A DNA stretch of 11,903 bases, taken from assembly GCA_044233745.1 (NCBI GenBank), contig JBIIJN010000076.1:1-11903 (forward strand). The letters run 5' to 3'. A model generated the notes under the pieces. The model saw only the letters and a list, made by a program, of their open reading frames with translations. It ran no database searches and had not been told where the DNA came from. Positions 6,299-11,903 of this stretch are shown here, piece by piece. This stretch comes from UBA6165 sp044233745. Its GTDB lineage: Bacteria > Bacteroidota > Bacteroidia > Flavobacteriales_D > Crocinitomicaceae. The position numbers were made by a program, and so were the translations under genes. The first letter of the stretch is position 1; every line of letters starts with the position of its first letter.

Positions 6299-6742
6299 AT
6301 GGCAACAAAATTAGTAATAGGTTCTGATCATGCGGGATATGCATTAAAAGAAAAAGTTAAACAGTTCATTTCCAATCATTTTGAATTGGATATCCACGAT
6401 GTTGGTACTTACTCTGAAGAAAGCACAGACTATCCAGATTATGCACATGAAGCCGCTAATTTGGTCGCAGCAGATTTAGACAACACTATTGGTGTCTTGA
6501 TTTGTGGAAGTGGCAATGGCATCAGTATGGCGGCCAATAAACATGCTGATATTCGCTGTGCCTTGTCGTGGTTACCAGAAATTGCTGAATTGGCTCGTTT
6601 GCACAACAATGCTAATATTGTTTCTTTACCAGCTCGATTTATTAGCGAAGAAATGGCTTTTGATATTGTTAAAACTTTTCTTACTACGCCGTTTGAAGGT
6701 GGTCGCCACGAACGCAGGGTGAATAAAATTGCTTGTGTTTAA
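6299..6742 (+). CDS. rpiB: Ribose-5-phosphate isomerase B
   Basis: The product has 147 residues and belongs to the RpiB/LacAB family, which interconverts ribose 5-phosphate and ribulose 5-phosphate in the non-oxidative pentose phosphate pathway. The start MATKLVIGSDHAGYALKEK contains the family N-terminus with D10 and H11. The active-site block LICGSGNGISMAANK carries the catalytic-base cysteine C69 and the phosphate-binding glycine loop. RLHNNANI at 100-107 supplies the conserved histidine region, and GGRHERRV near the end supplies the arginine-rich phosphate site. An in-frame ATG exists at 6260, but the promoter lies between it and 6299, and the shorter form has the normal family length. 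Its last 14 bases overlap the following peptidase frame, so the two are probably co-transcribed. Confidence 0.95.
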   Translation: MATKLVIGSDHAGYALKEKVKQFISNHFELDIHDVGTYSEESTDYPDYAHEAANLVAADLDNTIGVLICGSGNGISMAANKHADIRCALSWLPEIAELARLHNNANIVSLPARFISEEMAFDIVKTFLTTPFEGGRHERRVNKIACV

Positions 6743-7964
6743 TTGTAACACAATAATTTTTAGGCTTTTTCCAGCCATTTTTGTTCTTTTAGGGACAACT
6801 TTTTCCTTTGCTCAACATCAACAATATTTGCGCAATCATGTGGAGACTTTGTCATCTCCTATTCTTGCAGGAAGAGAAACGGGTTCGTGGGGACAAAAAT
6901 TAGCAGCTATTTATATTCAAGAGCATTTTGAAAATGCGCGAATTGACACTTTCAGTTTTCGTCATGTTCAAGATGGTGGATTTCTTTGTTTTGATCAGGA
7001 CACGCTCTTTCATAAGCAGCATTTTTTTTATTCAGGTTTCGACGAAAAAGTCGTATCAGTTTTGAATCAAAACGATTTCGAAATAATTCACATAAACGCT
7101 TCCGATTATTACCACGAAAGATTCAAAAAAAGTGAAAAAATCAAACTTTATTTGATTGAAGACTGGGATAATTTTCTCGATGTTTTTGGGCACAAATTTT
7201 CTTCGGAGCGCTATATTGTTAGTCCAGAAAACAAACAACGTGAAATTTTTGTAAACCACGCTGCTTTAAAAAATCAGGTGTTTTCTACCGTGTTTTTGGA
7301 TTTGGTAGAGCATGTTGAGTTGTACAAATCAGAAAATTTGGTTGTGCCGGTATATTTCAATGAAAACAACACCGAAACCATTGTTATTTGCGCGCATTAT
7401 GACCATTTGGGTGAAGAATTGGGTCAATATTATCCTGGTGCAGATGATAATGCTTCTGGCGTCGCTGTTTTAATAGAGCTTGCACAATTGTTAGAGACTT
7501 ATTGTCAGGATGGCGCTGTGGTTTTCGGAAAGAACATTCAAGTTGTTTTTTTTTCAGGAGAGGAACAAGGCATGTTGGGTTCTTTTCATTATGTTTTTGT
7601 GTCACCATATTTCCCCGAAAACACACGACTCTGCATCAATATGGATATGGTTGGGTTTGTGCACAGCGATAGCACGCAAATTTACGCAGTTGATTACACT
7701 TTTAATGATGAATACGCGGATTATTTTAGTGCGCTGTCAAGCACAACAATTGATATTAAACAAGTGCGTTATCAAGAGTTTTTGAATGATTTTAATTCAG
7801 ATCACCAATCGTTTTTGAGGATGGATATTTCCTCCATTTTGTTTTTCACAGGTTTGCATCCCTTTTATCACACCCCGCTGGATACGCCAGAAAAATTGAA
7901 TTATGATGCGATGAATGCTTTGGTGATGGCCATGAATGTATGGATTGTGGAGCTTGCCAAGTAA
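6729..7964 (+). CDS. Secreted M28-family zinc metallopeptidase
   Basis: The product has up to 411 residues. It is a probable exported aminopeptidase of family M28 with the two-zinc site: H223 in AHYDHLG, D239/D240 in GADDNASG, E278-E279 in SGEEQG, D306 in NMDMVG, and H381 in FYHTPLDT. The N-terminal block LSSPILAGRETGSWGQKLAAIYI is the usual start of the mature enzyme in this family. Residues about 75-210 are an insertion of unknown fold between that block and the catalytic core. There is no in-frame ATG before the catalytic domain. The start must be TTG 6729, inside the end of rpiB, or GTG 6735; both give a signal peptide ending around FSFAQ at residue 29. The stop lies only 3 bp from the stop of the convergent redoxin gene. 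The specific peptide substrate is unknown. Confidence 0.9.
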   Translation: MLVFNCNTIIFRLFPAIFVLLGTTFSFAQHQQYLRNHVETLSSPILAGRETGSWGQKLAAIYIQEHFENARIDTFSFRHVQDGGFLCFDQDTLFHKQHFFYSGFDEKVVSVLNQNDFEIIHINASDYYHERFKKSEKIKLYLIEDWDNFLDVFGHKFSSERYIVSPENKQREIFVNHAALKNQVFSTVFLDLVEHVELYKSENLVVPVYFNENNTETIVICAHYDHLGEELGQYYPGADDNASGVAVLIELAQLLETYCQDGAVVFGKNIQVVFFSGEEQGMLGSFHYVFVSPYFPENTRLCINMDMVGFVHSDSTQIYAVDYTFNDEYADYFSALSSTTIDIKQVRYQEFLNDFNSDHQSFLRMDISSILFFTGLHPFYHTPLDTPEKLNYDAMNALVMAMNVWIVELAK

Positions 7965-7967
7965 TAC

Positions 7968-9143
7968 CTATTCCCCCACCAACTCCTCTAGAAGCGCGAA
8001 GGTTTCTTTGGAATAATTTTCGTAATACGCACCAGTAGCGGGCCCATAGAAGCCTGTATAAATCTTCCGAACCTTGCCTTTTTTATCCAAATAGAGCGTA
8101 GTAGGAAAAGACATCACATGATTCAACATTGGAAAATGTTGATTGGCTAATGTTTTATTGGCTTTGCCTGCGACCAAAAATGTGAAATCGAATTTGTTGT
8201 TATCGATCATTTTCTGAACCGCTTCTCTGCGTTTTTCATCAGAATCGCTAACCTCATAGCAAACAGCGATGATTTCCAGCTGGTCTTTCCCGTATTTTTC
8301 CCGAACTGTTTTAAAAAAATGTGCCTCGTCTATACAATTCGGACACCACGTACCCATCAACATAATTACGCTTACTTTATTTTCATTGATGTGGTTGGGA
8401 AAAGAGTAGAAATTACCCTTTACATCGGGAAAAGTAAATCGAACCGGGTGTTCGGCGTTCAGCGTGGTTAATGTGTAGGGATTTTGGAGTTCGGCTTTGT
8501 CATTTTTATGTGCTATCCAATCGGTGGAGTAGTGTTTTCCGCTAAAAAACAATCCTTTTAATGTATCACCCTCTATAGAGGCCTGAAATAAATAAGCTTG
8601 TGTTCCATTAAATGTAGCCAAAAAGATACTGTCGTTTTGGGTGTACCCACATAGATAGCGGTAGTCGCCCGTTTCTGTTAAAAAGGTGCCAATAACCGAT
8701 GAGCCTTTTACTTCAAAAATACCAACAGCAGGGTAGGGCTTGTTTTTAGTTGAAAAAGTTGCCGACCATTTTCCTATGATGGCAGTATTGACGGGTGTTG
8801 GCTTCACTTTTTTCTTTTCTGTGAAAAAAGGAATGCTATAATTTTCTTTTTGCAGATTATGCCAATTGCCACTCATTCTTTTTTTAGTGAATTTGCAACG
8901 CAGATAGGAATTGAAATATGGGAAAACCAAATCCAAGGAGTCGGTGTTGGGCACCAAACGTTTTTGTAATGGCATGATTTCTAAACCATTGATAAGATAA
9001 AAGTCGCTGTTTTGAATCTTAATCTGAAGCGGCAGCCTTTGTTGATCCGACAATTTGAGATACCCATAATAATCACAAGCAATACCTGAACCCGACCACA
9101 GGCCACAAATAAGCAATATTATAGCAAAAAAAGATGTTTTCAA
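7968..9143 (-). CDS. TlpA/ResA-like thiol-disulfide oxidoreductase with long N-terminal domain
   Basis: The product has 391 residues. The start is a TTG at 9143, chosen because it gives a clean signal peptide (MKTSFFAIILLICGLWSGSG, then IACDYYG) and because no ATG is in frame upstream. The C-terminal third is a thioredoxin fold: the redox motif WCPNC (C267, C270), cis-proline P347 in SFPTTLYLD, and KVRKIYTGFYG at the end of the sheet. It probably handles disulfides or cytochrome maturation in the periplasm. Residues 120-215 hold a beta-rich domain with GKWSATF, GTFLTETGDYRYLCG and FNGTQAYLF, a block that recurs in front of redoxin domains in Bacteroidetes. Residues 25-105 are a further unassigned domain. 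It is divergent from the sigma factor gene and convergent with the peptidase gene. Confidence 0.88.
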   Translation of the reverse strand: MKTSFFAIILLICGLWSGSGIACDYYGYLKLSDQQRLPLQIKIQNSDFYLINGLEIMPLQKRLVPNTDSLDLVFPYFNSYLRCKFTKKRMSGNWHNLQKENYSIPFFTEKKKVKPTPVNTAIIGKWSATFSTKNKPYPAVGIFEVKGSSVIGTFLTETGDYRYLCGYTQNDSIFLATFNGTQAYLFQASIEGDTLKGLFFSGKHYSTDWIAHKNDKAELQNPYTLTTLNAEHPVRFTFPDVKGNFYSFPNHINENKVSVIMLMGTWCPNCIDEAHFFKTVREKYGKDQLEIIAVCYEVSDSDEKRREAVQKMIDNNKFDFTFLVAGKANKTLANQHFPMLNHVMSFPTTLYLDKKGKVRKIYTGFYGPATGAYYENYSKETFALLEELVGE

Positions 9144-9172
9144 AAGGGTAATTTTAAGGCTGTTTAGGTCGT

Positions 9173-9199
9173 CGAAATTACGAATTATCTTGAATTCAA
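9173..9199 (-). promoter_or_regulatory. Possible promoter of the TlpA-like gene
   Basis: On the minus strand TAATTTCG (9180-9173) matches TAnnTTTG at all but one position, and TTG (9199-9197) lies 16 nt upstream. Transcription would start near 9166, about 22 nt before the TTG start at 9143, in keeping with that start. The spacing is short, so this is a weak call. Confidence 0.35.
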
Positions 9200-9248
9200 T
9201 TTATCTAGTGCAACTTATTTCAGATATTTGACGTCAGATAAACCGAGA

Positions 9249-9803
9249 ATGAGTATGAATGAGTTGGATTTAATAAAAGCATGTATTGCCAAGGATCCGC
9301 GCGCTCAGAGAATTCTTTACGACAAACACGCGCCCATGTTGATGGCTGTTTGTCGGCGGTATTGTTCTTCAACGGAAGAAGCCGAGGATGCTTTTCAGGA
9401 AGGTTTTGTGAAAATCTATTCCAAGCTGTCAGAGTATAAATATGAGGGTTCGTTTGGCGGCTGGTTGAGAAGGGTGATGGTGAATACGGTTTTGGACAAT
9501 ATGCGGAAAAATAAAAAACATGCTTTTCATGAGGATGTAAATGAAGTTCCAAATATCAGTTCGAATGCACATTCTCCTCTGGACGAAATGTCGGCGAAGG
9601 AACTGATGTCACTTTTGGAAACCCTACCAGATGGTTATCGTGTTGTGTTCAACATGTTTGCCATTGAAGGATACAGCCACAAAGAGATTGCTGATAAGTT
9701 GGACATAACCGAAAGCACCTCGAAATCTCAGTTTTTGAGAGCAAGAACGTATATTAAAAAATGTTTAGAAGAAATAAAATTTAGCAGTGAGCGATTTGAA
9801 TAA
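9249..9803 (+). CDS. ECF-type RNA polymerase sigma factor
   Basis: The product has 184 residues from ATG 9249; a TTG at 9228 and an ATG at 9255 are alternatives in the same frame. A near-match to the -7 element (GATATTTG, 9223-9230) overlaps the TTG and favours 9249. Region 2 is visible in EEAEDAFQEGFVKIYSKL and FGGWLRRVMVNTVLDNMRKN, covering the -10 recognition helix. Region 4 is visible in LPDGYRVVFNMFAIEGYSHKEIADKLDIT, a helix-turn-helix for the -35/-33 element, followed by KSQFLRARTYIKKCL. Regions 1.1 and 3 are absent, as in group 4 sigma factors. It would direct RNA polymerase to a specific regulon, probably an envelope-related one. Its stop lies inside the next gene (17-nt overlap), the normal arrangement for a sigma factor and its membrane anti-sigma partner. 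Confidence 0.93.
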   Translation: MSMNELDLIKACIAKDPRAQRILYDKHAPMLMAVCRRYCSSTEEAEDAFQEGFVKIYSKLSEYKYEGSFGGWLRRVMVNTVLDNMRKNKKHAFHEDVNEVPNISSNAHSPLDEMSAKELMSLLETLPDGYRVVFNMFAIEGYSHKEIADKLDITESTSKSQFLRARTYIKKCLEEIKFSSERFE

Positions 9804-10680
9804 CATAGAAAAACTGTTTCATGAGAAGTTAGAAAACTTCGAAATGCCTGTTCGCGCAGAACTTTGGGATAAAGTTGCCGCTGGTGCTGGTATTGGAAAA
9901 ACTATTTTTTGGACAGGCACAAAAATCTCTGCTGCCGTGGTTGCTGGTTTAGTGGCTATTGCGTCGCTTTCTTGGCTTGTTCTCGACCTGAACACAGATT
10001 CTGAAAAAACATCAGTTGCAAAAATTACCCAACACCAGCCTGAGGATTTGAATCCTGGCAGCGCTATTGAAGAAGACAATGTCTCGACCGGACCAAATGA
10101 AACGGTTCTAAATTCTGCTATCCAAAAACCAAGGTTATCAATTGACAAACAAAATGACAATACACCTGCTGGACAAACTTTTTTACCGAATCTACCAGTT
10201 CCGTCTAGTGCTTCAGGGTATATAGTTCCCGATAATCAGATAGATGATGTTCTAGACAATCAACTTGAAATAGCCGAGAATATGATTCAAACAACAACTG
10301 AGCCTGCTGTTTTCACTCCGGCGCCTACTGAAATACTAAACCTAGACATTCTGTATGCACCTGAAAAAACTACTGAAAAGAGTCTGGAACAAATTCATTT
10401 TCCTCATCAGTTTGTTCAGGTTTTCAGTCCATCCTTAGCTGGAGAAGCTGGTCAGTTTTCTGTTTACAGCGAGAATTTAGGGTCGTTTAAAATTGAAATC
10501 AAAACACGCGCAGGGAAATTGGTTTTCACTTCCACAGACCCAAATTTTGTTTGGCGTGGAGAACAAATGGACGGCTCTGAGGCTCCAGAAGGAACTTACA
10601 TGTACACCATTTTCTCAACAACATCTAGCGGGGAGTCTATTAAGCCTCAAGCGGGTTCAGTTTTCTTGATGCGGAAGTAG
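9787..10680 (+). CDS. Single-pass membrane protein, putative anti-sigma partner with CHU_C/FlgD-like C-terminal domain
   Basis: The product has 297 residues from GTG 9787; the start overlaps the sigma factor gene by 17 nt, which implies translational coupling. Residues 1-44 are a short cytoplasmic segment (NNIEKLFHEKLENFEMPVRAELWDKV) like the N-terminus of Bacteroidetes proteins encoded after ECF sigma genes. Residues about 46-68 form one transmembrane helix. Residues 70-205 are a low-complexity, polar, proline- and threonine-rich linker. Residues about 207-297 resemble the gliding-motility C-terminal (CHU_C) or FlgD Ig-like fold: QVFSPSL, FKIEIKTRAGKLVFTS, VWRGEQMDG, APEGTYMYTI and a final GSVFLMRK. 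The placement suggests an anti-sigma factor whose external domain reads an envelope state, but no classical zinc anti-sigma motif is present, so the role is inferred. Confidence 0.75.
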   Translation: MSDLNNIEKLFHEKLENFEMPVRAELWDKVAAGAGIGKTIFWTGTKISAAVVAGLVAIASLSWLVLDLNTDSEKTSVAKITQHQPEDLNPGSAIEEDNVSTGPNETVLNSAIQKPRLSIDKQNDNTPAGQTFLPNLPVPSSASGYIVPDNQIDDVLDNQLEIAENMIQTTTEPAVFTPAPTEILNLDILYAPEKTTEKSLEQIHFPHQFVQVFSPSLAGEAGQFSVYSENLGSFKIEIKTRAGKLVFTSTDPNFVWRGEQMDGSEAPEGTYMYTIFSTTSSGESIKPQAGSVFLMRK

Positions 10681-10703
10681 GGGATTAGCTTGCTTTTTCT
10701 TAA

Positions 10704-10741
10704 TTACTTTACAAATTTTGAGTGTTTTACTTTACAAATTT
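10704..10741. repeat. Perfect 15-bp direct repeat upstream of the aminotransferase promoter
   Basis: TTACTTTACAAATTT occurs at 10704-10718 and again at 10727-10741, so the copies start 23 bp apart, about two helical turns. The second copy ends 13 bp before the -33 element of the aminotransferase promoter. The position and phasing suit paired binding sites for a transcription factor, an inference from layout alone. Single copies could be chance in AT-rich DNA; two exact 15-mers this close are unlikely to be. Confidence 0.6.
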
Positions 10742-10754
10742 AGACTTTCAAGAT

Positions 10755-10787
10755 TTGTTTTCCAATTCATTTATCGCACTATCTTTG
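10755..10787 (+). promoter_or_regulatory. Promoter of the aminotransferase gene
   Basis: TTG (10755-10757) is followed after 22 nt by TATCTTTG (10780-10787), an exact match to the Bacteroidetes -7 consensus. Transcription would start near 10794, leaving a leader of about 14 nt before the ATG at 10808. The gene is therefore probably transcribed separately from the sigma/anti-sigma pair. Confidence 0.65.
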
Positions 10788-10807
10788 CTGCTTAAATCTT
10801 AAGGCAC

Positions 10808-11903
10808 ATGGAGCAGCAAGCAGTTTTTCTCCCTACTTCTGAAATGGCAGAAGGTTTGGTGGGATCAGAAATCATCAAATTGGCAGGTGAAATAAACACG
10901 AAAATTCGCAATGGTGAAACGATTTACAATTTCACTATCGGTGATTTTGACCCCAAGATTTTCCCAATTCCTGCTGAGCTGAAAGCGGCCATTTTGCAAG
11001 CCTATCAAAACGATCACACCAATTATCCTGCGGGTGATGGCATGTTGGAATTGAGGAATGCCGTCGCTGCTTATATTCAGCGCTACCAAGGCCTTCGTTT
11101 TGCCAACAACGAAATCTTAATTGCTGGGGGTGCGCGACCGATTATTTATACCATTTATAAAGTTCTTTTGGACTCTGGAGATGGTGTGATTTACCCAACG
11201 CCATCTTGGAACAACAACCACTATTGCCACTTGATGGGCGCCAAACAATTTTGCATAGAAACAACAGCCGAGAATAATTTTATGCCAACAGCAGCAGAAA
11301 TAGCGCCTTTTGTCAAGGATGCTCATTTGCTGGCTTTGTGTTCGCCGCTAAATCCTACAGGGACAACTTTTACCAAAGAGGCATTGATAGAGATTTGTGA
11401 ATTGGTTTTGGAAGAAAATAAGCGCAGAGGCGCCGACAAAAAACCGCTTTATGTGATGTATGATCAGATTTATTCTTTGCTTACGTTTGATGGAATAACA
11501 CATGTGGACCCAGTTTCGCTTTTCCCTGAAATGCGCAATTACACCATTTTTGTTGATGGTATTTCAAAAGCATTTGCTGCTACAGGCGTTCGCGTCGGTT
11601 GGACTTTTGGTCCTGAGCGCATCATTGGGAAAATGAAATCTGTTTTGGGTCATATAGGTGCCTGGGCTCCAAAAGCCGAACAAGTTGCAACCGCTGATTA
11701 TTTGGTTCAAAATGAAGCAATTGACGAATATATTGTTGACTTTAAACACGAAATTAAAGCCCGTTTACAAGGTTTTTACGACGGTTTGAAAAATATGAAA
11801 GCAGCCGGCTTTTCTGTTGATGCCATTCCTCCACAAGCGGCTATTTATCTAACGATTAAATTGGACTTGGTCGGCAAAACCACTGCAAATGGAGAGACTT
11901 TAA
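10808..11903 (+). CDS. PLP-dependent aminotransferase, class I/II (3' end cut by window)
   Basis: 365 codons are visible from ATG 10808, open to the right edge with no stop. Fold type I aminotransferase features are in order. NYPAGDGMLELRNAVAAYI is the substrate/cofactor-side motif near residue 80. AGGARPIIY is the phosphate-binding turn. SPLNPTGT carries N182, and YDQIY carries D219, which pairs with the pyridine nitrogen, and Y222. SKAFAATGVRVGW carries the Schiff-base lysine K254 and R262 eight residues on. The protein moves an amino group between an amino acid and a 2-oxo acid; it is closest in appearance to aspartate-type enzymes, but the specific substrate cannot be fixed. Family members usually have 390-430 residues, so most of the protein is present. 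It has its own promoter and an upstream direct repeat. Confidence 0.92.
   Translation, partial: MEQQAVFLPTSEMAEGLVGSEIIKLAGEINTKIRNGETIYNFTIGDFDPKIFPIPAELKAAILQAYQNDHTNYPAGDGMLELRNAVAAYIQRYQGLRFANNEILIAGGARPIIYTIYKVLLDSGDGVIYPTPSWNNNHYCHLMGAKQFCIETTAENNFMPTAAEIAPFVKDAHLLALCSPLNPTGTTFTKEALIEICELVLEENKRRGADKKPLYVMYDQIYSLLTFDGITHVDPVSLFPEMRNYTIFVDGISKAFAATGVRVGWTFGPERIIGKMKSVLGHIGAWAPKAEQVATADYLVQNEAIDEYIVDFKHEIKARLQGFYDGLKNMKAAGFSVDAIPPQAAIYLTIKLDLVGKTTANGETL

Noticed and set aside
9220..9552. 110-codon open frame on the minus strand opposite the sigma factor gene
   Set aside because: It lies entirely antisense to a clear sigma-70 family gene, has low-complexity composition and no domain, so it is a shadow frame.
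9819..10160. 113-codon open frame on the minus strand opposite the anti-sigma-like gene
   Set aside because: It is antisense to the membrane-protein gene, which has a coherent membrane segment and C-terminal domain; no independent support.
10681..10703. Rho-independent terminator after the anti-sigma-like gene
   Set aside because: There is a short T run at 10694-10698 but no stable GC-rich stem before it.

Overview
The window looks like a piece of a Bacteroidetes chromosome, probably Flavobacteriales-like. The evidence is AT-rich intergenic DNA, several promoters with the Bacteroidetes TAnnTTTG -7 element, weak ribosome binding sites, and family hallmarks typical of the phylum: a GLPGLI-type secreted protein, an N-terminal CDIC outer-membrane barrel, a CNGxC small protein, a TlpA/ResA-like redoxin with a long N-terminal extension, and a gliding-motility-like (CHU_C/FlgD-like) C-terminal domain. 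I see no tRNA, rRNA, CRISPR array, insertion sequence or phage gene.

Layout. Positions 1-175 (+) hold the tail of a HAD-family phosphatase. From 5555 down to 200 everything lies on the minus strand. First come tdk (thymidine kinase), a FecCD-type permease and a FecE-type ATPase, joined by ATGA stop/start overlaps and so almost certainly one operon. Next is a 559-residue secreted protein that joins a GLPGLI-like N-terminal half to a PNGase F-like C-terminal half. Last is a pair made of a small cysteine-motif protein (GTG start, own promoter) and a putative outer-membrane beta-barrel. Positions 5556-6298 are a long AT-rich, apparently non-coding gap with short palindromes, a structured hairpin and two divergent promoters (tdk leftwards, rpiB rightwards).

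On the right, rpiB (ribose-5-phosphate isomerase B) overlaps a secreted M28 metallopeptidase that has a non-ATG start. A thioredoxin-fold TlpA-like protein converges on the peptidase with only 3 bp between the stops. Divergent from the TlpA gene is an ECF sigma factor, overlapped by a single-pass membrane protein that looks like its anti-sigma partner but ends in a CHU_C/FlgD-like beta domain. The window closes with a class I/II PLP aminotransferase cut by the right edge. It has its own promoter, preceded by a perfect 15-bp direct repeat.

Most genes are housekeeping or envelope functions. The points most worth a second look are the GLPGLI/PNGase F-like fusion, the sigma factor with a CHU_C-like membrane partner, the cysteine-motif/barrel pair, and the repeat upstream of the aminotransferase. 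I do not see a clear new multi-gene defence or mobile system.
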